DNA from: CAZMZW01 sp963802275
Lineage (GTDB): Bacteria; Chloroflexota; Anaerolineae; Anaerolineales; Anaerolineaceae
DNA: 64,000 bases
Direction of reading: 5' to 3'
Assembly (NCBI GenBank): GCA_963802275.1
Contig: CAWDIB010000003.1
Coordinates: 186,001-250,000 of the forward strand
Shown here: positions 51,228 through 59,495 of the stretch, one piece after another
How positions within the stretch are numbered: the first letter of the stretch is position 1
How the letters are laid out: each line of letters begins with the position of its first letter
Notes under the pieces: model-generated
Told to the model about the DNA's origin: nothing
What the model saw: only the letters and a program-made list of their open reading frames with translations
The model's database searches: none
Made by a program: the position numbers and the translations under genes

Positions 51228-52100
51228 ATGAGCATTATTGATGTTTCCAAACTGACCAAGTATTATGGCAAGTCACGTGGCATTATCGATGTGTCTTTTA
51301 AAGTAGAAGAAGGGGAGATTTTCGGTTTCATCGGGCCAAACGGGGCGGGCAAATCCACCACCATCCGCCTGTTGCTCTCTCTCATTCATCCCACCAGCGG
51401 CAGCGCCAAGGTGTTCGGTAAGGATGTGACTGTTCATGGTCCAGAGATACGCCGCGAGATCGGCTACCTGCCTTCCGAGGTCTTTTACTATGAAGGCATG
51501 AAGGTCATTGACCTGCTCAAGTACTCCGCCAGCTTTTTCGGCAAGGATTGCACCAAGCGCATGAAGGAGCTTTCAGATCTGATGGAACTGGAACTCAACC
51601 GCCGCATAAGCGACCTCTCGCTCGGCAACAAGAAAAAGGTCGGCATCGTCCAGGGTCTGCTGCACAGCCCGAAATTGCTCTTCCTGGATGAGCCCACTGC
51701 CGGACTGGATCCGCTCATGCAGCGCAAATTCTTTGAGTTGATCCGTAAGGAAAATGCGCGCGGCGTTACCGTCTTCTTCTCTTCCCATATCCTCGGTGAG
51801 GTGCAGCGTCTGTGCAACCGCGTTGGCATCATTCGTGAGGGTAGGATAGTGGAGATTTCAGATATCCACACCCTGCAGAAGAACAATTACAAGAAGGTGC
51901 ATGTCACTGCCGCGGGCTTGAAGTCCTCCGATTTCAAGATGGCCGGTGTCACCAACCTCCAGGCAGATAACGGCAGCCTGCACTTCTTCTTCAAGGGCGA
52001 TATCAACACTGTGCTGAAGAAACTCGGCGGCATGCAACTGGTGGACGTCAGCATCGAAGAGCCCACCCTGGAAGAGATCTTCATGCAGTATTACGAATAG
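51228..52100 (+). CDS. ABC transporter ATP-binding protein
   Basis: ATPase subunit of an ABC exporter, 290 residues. Walker A GPNGAGKSTTIR (about 38), Q-loop region, signature LSLGNKKKVGIVQGL (LSxGNxKK variant common in this subfamily), Walker B LLFLDEPTAGLDP, and switch His in FFSSHILGEVQRL. The C-terminal 60 residues (LKSSDFKMAGVTNLQ...VDVSIEEPTLEEIFMQYYE) are the usual extension of CcmA/YhaQ-type ATPases. Two permease genes follow in the same operon. AAAGGAGTGAACC precedes the ATG. Substrate unknown. Confidence 0.94.
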   Translation: MSIIDVSKLTKYYGKSRGIIDVSFKVEEGEIFGFIGPNGAGKSTTIRLLLSLIHPTSGSAKVFGKDVTVHGPEIRREIGYLPSEVFYYEGMKVIDLLKYSASFFGKDCTKRMKELSDLMELELNRRISDLSLGNKKKVGIVQGLLHSPKLLFLDEPTAGLDPLMQRKFFELIRKENARGVTVFFSSHILGEVQRLCNRVGIIREGRIVEISDIHTLQKNNYKKVHVTAAGLKSSDFKMAGVTNLQADNGSLHFFFKGDINTVLKKLGGMQLVDVSIEEPTLEEIFMQYYE

Positions 52101-52109
52101 GCGGATGTC

Positions 52110-52919
52110 ATGAGCGCAAATATTTTTCGCTTTGAATTTCAATCGCGTCTGCGCACAGTGCTCACCTGGTCGTTGGCCATAGCGGGTATTCTGCTCTTCT
52201 TCTATTCCGTCTATACCGGTTTTGCCGACCAGGCGGCACTGATGAACCAGATGCTGCAGCGGTTCCCGCCTGCCATGCTGCAAGCCTTCGGCCTGACCGA
52301 TGTGGACCTCTCTTCCGTGCTTGGTTTTTACAGTCTCGCTTCGCTGTTTGTCATGCTCTGCCTTGCCATCCAGGCCGGCAATTATGGATTTGGATTGGTC
52401 TCCATTGAGGAAAATGAGCTCACCGCGGATTTCCTGCTTACCAAACCGGTCAGCCGGGTGCAGGTGCTCACCAGCAAACTGTTGGCGGCCATAGCCAGCC
52501 TGGTTCTTACCAACCTGGTGGTATGGGCGGCCAGCTTTCTCGCCATCACCCTCTTCAAAGGCAGCCATACTTACGATGCTTTCACGCTCATCCTTCTCTT
52601 AAAAGGATTTTTTATCTTTCAATTGTTTTTCCTGTGCGTGGGACTTTTCATTTCCCTGCTGGTCAAGCGTGTGCGCAGTGTGACGCCATATTCGCTTGGT
52701 CTGGCGTTTGGTACATATGTCCTCGCCGCGCTGGGCGATGTTGCCGGGGATGTCAAGCTGGAGTGGATTACCCCTTTCAAGCATTTCGATCCCTCCTACA
52801 TCATTCAGCACAATAACTATCAATGGCCGATGGTGGCTTTAAACATTGCCATCAGTATTGTCGCCGTGGCGGTCAGTTACTGGCTCTACCTGCGCCGCGA
52901 CATCCATGCCGTTTCCTGA
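52110..52919 (+). CDS. ABC transporter permease (ABC-2 type)
   Basis: A 269-residue membrane subunit with about six helices and an ABC-2 layout: N-terminal amphipathic segment (NIFRFEFQSRLRTVLTWSLAIAGILLFFYSVYTGF), an extracytoplasmic loop, and SIEENELTADFLLTKPVSRVQVLTSKLLAAIASLV, the coupling-helix region typical of this family. Starts 9 bp after the ATPase gene. The next gene encodes a second similar permease, so the exporter is a heterodimer with one ATPase. Confidence 0.88.
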   Translation: MSANIFRFEFQSRLRTVLTWSLAIAGILLFFYSVYTGFADQAALMNQMLQRFPPAMLQAFGLTDVDLSSVLGFYSLASLFVMLCLAIQAGNYGFGLVSIEENELTADFLLTKPVSRVQVLTSKLLAAIASLVLTNLVVWAASFLAITLFKGSHTYDAFTLILLLKGFFIFQLFFLCVGLFISLLVKRVRSVTPYSLGLAFGTYVLAALGDVAGDVKLEWITPFKHFDPSYIIQHNNYQWPMVALNIAISIVAVAVSYWLYLRRDIHAVS

Positions 52920-52930
52920 GGAGGATGACC

Positions 52931-53725
52931 ATGAATATATTCCTGCGTGAACTGAAAGCAAACTTCAAATCCCTGCTGATCTGGACGGTGATCAACTTCC
53001 TGTTCATCATCATTGCCGCCGCAAAATTTTCCGGTTTTGCCAATGACCCGGCCATGCTCGCCATCCTTGAACAACTGCCTGAACCGCTGCTGGTTTTGTT
53101 CAACATCCGCATTTTCAACCTCACCACTCTGAGCGGTTTTTATGGGCTCATGTTCGTCTATTTTGCCCTGATGGGCGCCATCGCGGCTGCCATGTGGGGT
53201 AGTGACATCATTTCAAAGGAAGAACGCGATAAAACGGTTGAATTTTCCCTCGTATTGCCGGTCACCCGCAGCCTGGTCATTACCGCCAAAGCCCTGGCCG
53301 CCTTGCTGTTATGCATTGCCTTCATGTTCATTATCTGGGGTATTTCGCTGGTGGCGGTGCAGCCCTATAATCCGGATCCCGCCTTTCATTCATTTCTCGC
53401 CCTGGAGATGCAGGCCTTGCTGGTGATCGAGTTCATCTTCCTGGCTGTTGGATTGCTTCTCGGCTGCGCCATGCAGCACTATAAACGCACCGGTTCTACC
53501 GCCGTGGCGATCATTCTTACCACCTATGTTCTGTATGTACTTTCCAGCATTGTGGATAAACTGGATAATCTGAAATATCTCACCCCCTTCCGATATTTTG
53601 ATGGTGCGGACCTGCTTCAGACGGGTCATTTGGATGCCAGCTATCTGGCTTTGTCGGCTGTCATCATCATCGTCTGCCTGGTTGCGGGATATTGGAGTTA
53701 CAACCGGCGGGATCTTTATATTTAG
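52931..53725 (+). CDS. ABC transporter permease (ABC-2 type)
   Basis: A 264-residue permease similar in layout to its neighbour: FLRELKANFKSLLIWTVINFLFIIIAA at the start, SKEERDKTVEFSLVLPVTRSLVITAKALAALLLC as the coupling segment, and about six helices. The start is ATG 52931 after GAGGAGGATGACC; a longer frame from 52823 overlaps the upstream gene and is unlikely. Ends the ABC operon. Confidence 0.88.
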   Translation: MNIFLRELKANFKSLLIWTVINFLFIIIAAAKFSGFANDPAMLAILEQLPEPLLVLFNIRIFNLTTLSGFYGLMFVYFALMGAIAAAMWGSDIISKEERDKTVEFSLVLPVTRSLVITAKALAALLLCIAFMFIIWGISLVAVQPYNPDPAFHSFLALEMQALLVIEFIFLAVGLLLGCAMQHYKRTGSTAVAIILTTYVLYVLSSIVDKLDNLKYLTPFRYFDGADLLQTGHLDASYLALSAVIIIVCLVAGYWSYNRRDLYI

Positions 53726-53970
53726 AATCCCACCAATGTTTTATAGAAAGCCTCGAATAAATTGGTGACTTTGGTTCAGATTGAATAAAGACGACCTGCT
53801 AGGTGATACTTGATATTTCTATATTAATAGCTGGTGCCTTTCTGCGTGATGAGACTTTAATTTTTCAGAAAAGAGTAAACACAGAGAATATTCCAACTCT
53901 TCTCTATTGTTGAGAGGGATGGCTTGGTATGAGGATGTCAGTCCTCTGGTTGATAATATATTTAAGCCCT

Positions 53971-54480
53971 CTAAATTGCCAATCCCTTCACACCCTGTAT
54001 TCCCTTTAGCGCTGCGATTTCTCCCATATGACCATGCGCCTGTGATACACACAGGATCAGCATCTCCGCTACCGTGCGCTCCCCGCCCGCAAATTTCACC
54101 ATGCGCGCCAATTCCTCTTCGGTTAGGTTGGCCAGGAAGGAATCCGTGGCTGCCCATACCTCCGTTTTGTAATCCAGCAGCGGCTGCAGGGTTGTCTGCC
54201 GCCGTTTGTACCCGCTCCAGTCCTCACCAATGCCGGGCGGTTTGGGGATGTCTGTCTTGGCGCACCACCCGCCGTTTTCCCATACGGTTGGGATTCCCTG
54301 GATGATGCCCTGGATGAAGTGATCTTCCGTGTGAATAAAATGCACGAAGGTGGCGCTGATGGTATTGGCTGTCCCGGGCGGCGCCCAGTTGAACAATTCC
54401 GGCGTCATGTTCTTCATCGTGCCGTCAATCGTCCGCCGCAAGCCAGTGAAAGATCGCTGAATATATTCAAAGAAATTCAT
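53971..54480 (-). CDS. DinB-family protein
   Basis: A 169-residue four-helix-bundle protein of the DinB/YfiT type. Possible metal-binding histidines occur in TFVHFIHTEDHF and QAHGHMGEIAAL, with W at NWAPPGTANTIS as usual. DinB proteins include thiol transferases and metal-dependent hydrolases; many have no known activity. The ATG follows AGAGGAGC. The 245 bp on its left (53726-53970) hold no gene I can support. Confidence 0.85.
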   Translation of the reverse strand: MNFFEYIQRSFTGLRRTIDGTMKNMTPELFNWAPPGTANTISATFVHFIHTEDHFIQGIIQGIPTVWENGGWCAKTDIPKPPGIGEDWSGYKRRQTTLQPLLDYKTEVWAATDSFLANLTEEELARMVKFAGGERTVAEMLILCVSQAHGHMGEIAALKGIQGVKGLAI

Positions 54481-54637
54481 GGATTGCTCCTCTTGATCAC
54501 AATTTCAATAAAAAGTCTACTACAAAGATCTTTTATTTTCTCCCTATTCTCATGAGCTCATGATCATTGTAAGAAAAAGGTTGGCTATTGATATACTTCT
54601 ACTATAAATGTTTTATTCATCAGCAGGATGATTAATT

Positions 54638-55375
54638 ATGTATAACATCCCCACCCCTCATATTGGTGCATCTTCAAAGGATGAAATCGCCAAAGTAGTG
54701 CTTATGCCCGGTGACCCGCTACGCGCCAAAATGATCGCTGAAACCTACCTGCAGGATGTCAAATTGTTTAACCAGGTGCGCGGTATGCTCGGTTTCACCG
54801 GCCTCTACAAGGGCAAACAGGTCAGTGTGATGGGCTCCGGGATGGGTTTGGGAAGTATAGGCATTTATTCCTATGAACTGTACAAGTTCTATGAGGTGAA
54901 TACTATCATCCGCGTCGGCTCCTGCGGAGCCATCAGTCCGGGGTTGAACTTGATGGACATTCTATTGGTGGATTACGCCTTTTCAACTGAAACCTTTGCC
55001 AGCGAAGCGCATGGCATCCCCGATCAGCTCATGCAGGGCAGCCAGCGCATTGCCCGGATCGTCCATGGGCAGGCGGAAAAACACAACACCAAAATCCTTG
55101 AAGGAAATATCGCTTCAGGCAATGTTTTTTACTCAACTGTAGAAAATGATACTTGGGCGGAAACAGTTACGAAAAATCATTTGCTTGCTGTCGAAATGGA
55201 GTCATTTGCCTTGTTCGCCAATGCCAGGGCTTTGGGGCGGGAAGGCGCCTGCCTGCTGACCGTTTCCGATTTTATTTATGACCGTGAACAACATCTCACC
55301 GCCGAAGCGCGCCAGAATGCGTTTAATGACATGATCCTGCTTGCCTTGGAAACAGCCATCGCAAGTTTTGCCTGA
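54638..55375 (+). CDS. deoD: Purine-nucleoside phosphorylase, DeoD type
   Basis: Splits purine (deoxy)nucleosides with phosphate. The 245-residue protein has NIPTPHIGASSKDEIAKVVLMPGDPLRAKMIAETYL, RGMLGFTGLYKGKQVSVMGSGMGLGSIGIY, IIRVGSCGAISPGLNLMDILL, VFYSTVENDTW, LLAVEMESFALFANA with catalytic residues Met and Glu, and LLTVSDFIYD with the Asp. Close to the hexameric DeoD family in length. AGGATGATTAAT precedes the ATG. Part of the scattered nucleoside salvage set with udp and deoC. Confidence 0.94.
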   Translation: MYNIPTPHIGASSKDEIAKVVLMPGDPLRAKMIAETYLQDVKLFNQVRGMLGFTGLYKGKQVSVMGSGMGLGSIGIYSYELYKFYEVNTIIRVGSCGAISPGLNLMDILLVDYAFSTETFASEAHGIPDQLMQGSQRIARIVHGQAEKHNTKILEGNIASGNVFYSTVENDTWAETVTKNHLLAVEMESFALFANARALGREGACLLTVSDFIYDREQHLTAEARQNAFNDMILLALETAIASFA

Positions 55376-55423
55376 CAACCCTGATTGAATAGTTTTGAAA
55401 AATGACATTTTTCTAAACGTAAA

Positions 55424-56305
55424 ATGAAGAAAATCCCTTGGCTTGTCTTGCTTCTCTTTTTCATTTCTGCTTGCATGGGTGATCTGGACAAGCAGGGAGA
55501 GGCGGCAATTTCAGTAGCCCCTGTTGACATGCAACCTTCGGAGCCAGGATTATCACCAACACAACTAATGGACACAATCGTAACTCCTGCCATCTGGCGT
55601 CCATCCATTGGCAGCACCTGGCAGTGGCAGCTGACCGCGTTGCCGGTGAACCTCTCCGTTGATGCCCAGGTGTTCGACATTGACTTGTTTGACAACGATG
55701 CCAGCGTGGTGGCGTCTTTGCACGCCCGTGGGCGCAAGGTGATTTGCTACCTGAGCGCCGGCACCTGGGAGGATTGGCGGCCGGATAAGGACCAGTTCCC
55801 GCGCGGCGTCATTGGCCGTGAATACGAAGGCTGGGAGGGTGAACGCTGGCTGGATATCCGCCAGATTGAGCTGCTTGCGCCCGTCATGCGCACCCGGCTG
55901 GATCTTTGCAAACAAAAGGGCTTTGACGCGGTGGAACCGGATAATCTGGATGGCTATGACAACGAAACCGGTTTTCCCCTCACCGCAGCTGACCAGCTGC
56001 GCTACAACCAGTGGCTGGCATCAGAGGCACATCAGCGCGGTTTATCCATTGCCTTGAAAAATGACCCTGACCAGGCATCCGAATTGGAGCCTTATTTCGA
56101 TTGGGCGTTGACCGAGGACTGTTTTGCCGAGGACTGGTGCGGGCAGATGCTTCCCTTCATCAAAGCTGGCAAGGCGGTCTTCGCGGCTGAGTATTCGGAT
56201 AGCGGGGTATCACTTAATGAGGTTTGCCGACAGGCTCGGGAAATACGCTTCAGCGTGATCCTCAAGAACCGCGATCTGGATGTCTATCGGGGAACTTGCC
56301 CTTGA
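55424..56305 (+). CDS. GH114-type endo-alpha-1,4-polygalactosaminidase lipoprotein
   Basis: A 293-residue exported protein with a lipobox (LLLFFISAC, Cys 17), a short linker, and a GH114 domain: WQWQLTALPVNLSVDAQVFDIDLFDND, GRKVICYLSAGTWEDWRPD, WLDIRQIELLAPVMRTRLDLCKQKGFDAVEPDNLDGYDN, and LALKNDPDQASELEPYFDWALTEDCF. GH114 enzymes cut polygalactosamine-type exopolysaccharides; the acidic DIDLFDND and EPDN motifs are the likely catalytic region. It could turn over the cell's own exopolysaccharide. Confidence 0.88.
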   Translation: MKKIPWLVLLLFFISACMGDLDKQGEAAISVAPVDMQPSEPGLSPTQLMDTIVTPAIWRPSIGSTWQWQLTALPVNLSVDAQVFDIDLFDNDASVVASLHARGRKVICYLSAGTWEDWRPDKDQFPRGVIGREYEGWEGERWLDIRQIELLAPVMRTRLDLCKQKGFDAVEPDNLDGYDNETGFPLTAADQLRYNQWLASEAHQRGLSIALKNDPDQASELEPYFDWALTEDCFAEDWCGQMLPFIKAGKAVFAAEYSDSGVSLNEVCRQAREIRFSVILKNRDLDVYRGTCP

Positions 56306-56404
56306 TTGGTTTAAAAGACCTTAAGGTAAGCCAACTCAGGTCAAATATTTTCTGGCTTTAATCGCAACACTCAAAGATGGTGTTTCCCAAGCACTGATCG
56401 ATGA

Positions 56405-56920
56405 TCAAACGATGAACTTGCCGATCAGCAAGCCCACAAAATAAGAAACCACGATCACAAATACGGCCAGGGCGACATGCTCAGCAATGACGATGATTGC
56501 ATTTTCCTTCTTTGCCTTTGACAGAATGTAATTGAAAACTACCAATAACAGGATTCCCCATCCGATTCCGATAATGATGGCGGTATTCAGAGGGAAAAGA
56601 AGAAAAAATGGTACAAAGCTTAGGATTGAGCCGCAACCAGATAAAAATGTAAATAAGGTACTCATCCAAACTTCCTTGTGTGTGTGTACTGCCTTGCCAT
56701 TCTCTATCTCGGATTCCTCGCTCATGTGCTGACCGGCAGCATCCGCAAGTCCATCTGCTATTGCCATGGTGATGATGCTGGCGATGACCGCCAGTTTGGA
56801 ATTGGTGGCGGAATACATGCCCACGATCATGCCCAATGACGTGATCACTCCTGAGGTGATGCCGAAGGAAATGCCGGTAACCAGCTGGTGGGAACTATTC
56901 TCCATGATGCTTTCTTTCAT
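56405..56920 (-). CDS. VIT1/CCC1-family-like membrane protein
   Basis: A 171-residue membrane protein with five helices. The first (ISFGITSGVITSLGMIVGMYSATNSKLAVIASIITMAIADGLADAAGQHMSEESEIE) matches the first helices and cytoplasmic Glu-rich region of VIT1/CCC1 iron/manganese transporters, with the SGVITSLGMIVG and AIADGLADAAGQ patterns. The start is ATG 56920, preceded by GGAGGTTCC; the longer frame to 56944 is not needed. Likely a metal transporter, but the metal is not predictable. Confidence 0.8.
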   Translation of the reverse strand: MKESIMENSSHQLVTGISFGITSGVITSLGMIVGMYSATNSKLAVIASIITMAIADGLADAAGQHMSEESEIENGKAVHTHKEVWMSTLFTFLSGCGSILSFVPFFLLFPLNTAIIIGIGWGILLLVVFNYILSKAKKENAIIVIAEHVALAVFVIVVSYFVGLLIGKFIV

Positions 56921-57016
56921 TGGAACCTCCGATTCATCCAACAACCGGCTGGCCAGGATGATTCAGCATGCAGGGCAGCCTGTTCTTTTAAACAGGTGGA
57001 TGAAATGTCGATTGTA

Positions 57017-58012
57017 CTACGGCTTTATTACCAGTGAAATCAATACCACCACCAGCCCAATCGCAGCCAGCCCGATCAGTAGCAAACCGGCATTTTGAAC
57101 AGCTTGTCCATTCCCTTTTTTTACTACAGTGGTGGGATTAGCCGGTTGCATGGTTGATGCTGGAATCGTCGTTGGGGCAGTGGTTGGCGTTAATGATGCA
57201 ATATCTGGTTGTGAGGTGTTGGTGGGCAGCTGAGCCGGGGTTGATTGGGTTGCGACTGTCGCTGTAGAGGGCAGGATGAGCAGCTTCTGCTCAGGATAAA
57301 TGAGTGTTGCATCGGCTGCCATGTTATTGAGCGTGCGCAGCGATTCAATGGTGGTGCCGTATGCCTCGGCGATCGTTACCAGGGTTTGTCCGTATTTGAC
57401 CACATGCTCGATCCGCCCGTCTGCCATGGGGGTGGCTTTTGTGACGCCGAAAACGTAATTGGAAAGGTCAGCCGTTGCCTGTGGGTTGGCGGTCGCACCT
57501 GGTACGGGTGCACCTGAACCCTTGCCGACAACCATGCACACGTTCAGGATGAACACGTATCTTCCATTACCCAGTGCAGCCACGCCGCCGCCCGCATCGG
57601 TGTAACGGTTGCCCCAGGCATTCAGCATCACTTCCTGGTGTGTCCAGTCCGACCAGGCTCCATAAAGGGCATCCTCGATCGTCCTGCCGCTCGCCCAGTT
57701 TTCATCGCATTTGATACTGGCACCGCCGCCGTAGCCGGTCCAGGAGACGCGCGTGGTCTCGTTGCTGCCGCTGGCGCCGATGTGACCGCCCTGGCCGGTG
57801 GCCACGATCCACTCGGCGTGCGCTTGCGCAGCTGCCATCACTTGCGGGTGTGGATTGAGCGGGTAATAACCCTTGGTAGCCCGGTAGGCATTCACCGCCG
57901 CCACCACGTCGTAACCGCTGGGCTGACTGGCCTGCTGCGGCAAGTTGAAGGCGGTTAAAAAGAAGATCAATGCCAACCGGATAAGAAGTCCGGATATTCT
58001 TTTAATTTTCAC
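57017..58012 (-). CDS. Exported CAP/SCP-domain protein with LysM and C-terminal membrane anchor
   Basis: A 331-residue exported protein. Signal (ISGLLIRLALIFFLTAFNLPQQA), a CAP/SCP domain (about 25-160: VVAAVNAYRATKGYYPLNPHPQVMAAAQAHAEWI, GQGGHIGASGSN, YGAWSDWTHQEVMLNAWGNRYTDAGGGVA), a LysM domain (VVKYGQTLVTIAEAYGTTIESLRTLNNM...IYPEQKLLIL), a Thr/Pro-rich stretch and a C-terminal helix (AGLLLIGLAAIGLVVVLISLVIK). The start is GTG 58012: a TATAAT box (58019-58024) ends six bases before it, so leaderless translation is likely; a longer frame to 58108 begins inside or upstream of that promoter. LysM should bind peptidoglycan. Confidence 0.82.
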   Translation of the reverse strand: MKIKRISGLLIRLALIFFLTAFNLPQQASQPSGYDVVAAVNAYRATKGYYPLNPHPQVMAAAQAHAEWIVATGQGGHIGASGSNETTRVSWTGYGGGASIKCDENWASGRTIEDALYGAWSDWTHQEVMLNAWGNRYTDAGGGVAALGNGRYVFILNVCMVVGKGSGAPVPGATANPQATADLSNYVFGVTKATPMADGRIEHVVKYGQTLVTIAEAYGTTIESLRTLNNMAADATLIYPEQKLLILPSTATVATQSTPAQLPTNTSQPDIASLTPTTAPTTIPASTMQPANPTTVVKKGNGQAVQNAGLLLIGLAAIGLVVVLISLVIKP

Positions 58013-58018
58013 AGTTGC

Positions 58019-58024
58019 ATTATA
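58019..58024 (-). promoter_or_regulatory. -10 box giving a leaderless CAP/LysM transcript
   Basis: TATAAT on the minus strand ends exactly six bases before GTG 58012, the same geometry as at 3989-3994. No good -35 box was found, so it is less certain. Confidence 0.45.
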
Positions 58025-58135
58025 CCTATTGGTGATTGCGGGAATTGTTGAGAAATTGTTAAAAATCTTGGAAAATACCGGTAATGGCTGATTTTCCTTT
58101 ATTTCCAAGCGGATTTATACGTCTTTTTAACTTTT

Positions 58136-58843
58136 TCAACCAGCCATCAAAGTCAGGAGAGCAACGAACAGCGGTGCCAGGAACAGCGCCGGCAAAAAGT
58201 TTGCTGACCGTATCTTGCGGATGGAGAGGATGTTGCTGATGGCAATGCCAGCCAGGATCACCCCGCCGGCGGCGCTCATTTCATTGATCATGGCAGTGGT
58301 GATGAACGGCTGCGCCTGTACGGACAACAGGCTCAACCCGCCCTGAAAGAGGAGGATGGGGATGCTGGAGAAAGCCACCCCGATGCCCATGCTGGCGGCA
58401 AATGCCATGGCGGCAAATCCGTCCATGATCGCTTTGGTGGCCAGCAGGGAGAAGTCACCGCTCAGCCCGTCCTGGATCGAGCCGAGGATGGCCATTGGTC
58501 CCACGCAAAAAAGGATGGATGCCGCCAAAAAACCCTCCACGAAACGGCTCAGGTCCTGGTTCTTGAGCGAGCGGGCAAATGACCCCTGTAATTTTTTACC
58601 GAAAACCTCCAGCCCCTCCTCGATGCGCCACCATTCCCCCAGGATGGCGCCGATTAATAACGCAAGCAGTACGATTAGCGAGTTGCTGGTTTTCAGGAAC
58701 ATCTGGATGCCAAGTGCCAGGGTGAACAGTCCCAAGACCGAGATGACCGTATTGCGAATGCGTTCCGGCAATCTGCTGCCAAACAGCATGCCCAGCAGGC
58801 TGCCGATGATGATGGTAATGACATTGAAAAGGGTACCAGTCAT
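58136..58843 (-). CDS. DUF554-family membrane protein
   Basis: A 235-residue integral membrane protein with about seven helices. It matches DUF554 by pattern: GTLFNVITIIIGSLLGMLFGSRLPERIRNTVISVLGLFTLALGIQM, ALLIGAILGEWWRIEEGLEVFGKKLQ, and FCVGPMAILGSIQDGLSGD. The family may be an uncharacterised transporter. The promoter region lies to the right with the ArsR operator on the opposite strand. No ribosome site is obvious. Confidence 0.88.
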   Translation of the reverse strand: MTGTLFNVITIIIGSLLGMLFGSRLPERIRNTVISVLGLFTLALGIQMFLKTSNSLIVLLALLIGAILGEWWRIEEGLEVFGKKLQGSFARSLKNQDLSRFVEGFLAASILFCVGPMAILGSIQDGLSGDFSLLATKAIMDGFAAMAFAASMGIGVAFSSIPILLFQGGLSLLSVQAQPFITTAMINEMSAAGGVILAGIAISNILSIRKIRSANFLPALFLAPLFVALLTLMAG

Positions 58844-58910
58844 GGTTTTTACTTTTTAATTAAATTCAGATCAATTTTAACAGAGAACTAGCAATGTATG
58901 GTTCTTATCC

Positions 58911-58969
58911 TTGACAACCTTTATGATGGTTATTAGAATAGACACCTGAATATATATTCAGGTGTCTAT
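58911..58969 (+). promoter_or_regulatory. Consensus promoter with 32-bp palindromic ArsR operator
   Basis: TTGACA (58911-58916) and TAGAAT (58934-58939), 17-bp spacing, form a strong promoter. A perfect 32-bp palindrome (58938-58969; arms ATAGACACCTGAATA and TATTCAGGTGTCTAT around a TA centre) begins in the -10 box and covers the predicted start site near 58946. It closely resembles the 12-2-12 operators of SmtB/CzrA-type repressors and lies directly before the ArsR gene (ATG 58972), whose ribosome site AGGTG is inside the right arm. Confidence 0.85.
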
Positions 58970-58971
58970 AT

Positions 58972-59283
58972 ATGAATAATCCAAAACCTTTTCTTTCACT
59001 TGATGAACATACAGCTGCTCATGTGGCAGAACTGTTCCGTGCCTTTAGTGATACCAGCCGTGTGCGTATCCTGTATGTACTCTCCTCACAGGAGATGAAT
59101 GTCGGTGGACTTTCCAGGACGATTGGAATCAGTGAATCAGCCATCTCCCACCACTTGCGCAGTCTTCGACAGATGGGTTTGGTTGTTGCCCGGCGGGATG
59201 GCAAGGAAGTGTACTATCGCATCGACGATGAGCACATCATTAAACTTTTTGGGCAGGGTGTGAGTCATGTGCAGCAGGGATAA
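58972..59283 (+). CDS. ArsR/SmtB-family metal-sensing repressor (alpha-5 site type)
   Basis: A 103-residue winged-helix repressor: AELFRAFSDTSRVRILYVLSSQEMNVGGLSRTIGISESAISHHLRSLRQMGLVVARRDGKEVYYRI. The metal site at the alpha-5 helix is D86-x-H88-x10-H99-x2-Q102, matching the SmtB/CzrA zinc/cobalt sensor pattern except that the last Glu/His is Gln. The alpha-3 Cys pair of ArsR/CadC is absent (MNVGG), so it should not be an arsenic or cadmium thiolate sensor. I infer a Zn/Co/Mn-type sensor. It lies directly under the palindrome and before a P-type ATPase, probably its regulated exporter. Confidence 0.9.
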   Translation: MNNPKPFLSLDEHTAAHVAELFRAFSDTSRVRILYVLSSQEMNVGGLSRTIGISESAISHHLRSLRQMGLVVARRDGKEVYYRIDDEHIIKLFGQGVSHVQQG

Positions 59284-59495
59284 GAACATCCAGGTTTTGC
59301 TAGAGGTACCCATAATCTTGGTGATTGGCATCATTGGGTTCGATCCGGCTTTCTCTCTCGGTAAAACCAATTTTTCCCCAACCTGATAGACAAGTACCTA
59401 ATTTTCCACTCAAATCTATTTAGGATTTTCATCAAATGAGAAATTTTCATCTTCAAAAGGTATCGTGATGAATCATCCTTTATTTGGAGTCAATC

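Noticed and set aside
59330..59350. GGTTCGATCC, resembling a tRNA T-loop
   Set aside because: The flanking bases do not make a five-pair T stem and no matching acceptor or anticodon arms are found upstream.
59267..59386. Possible 39-residue hydrophobic peptide overlapping the 3' end of the ArsR gene
   Set aside because: Weak ribosome site, overlaps the regulator, and no recognisable family; left out as unsupported.
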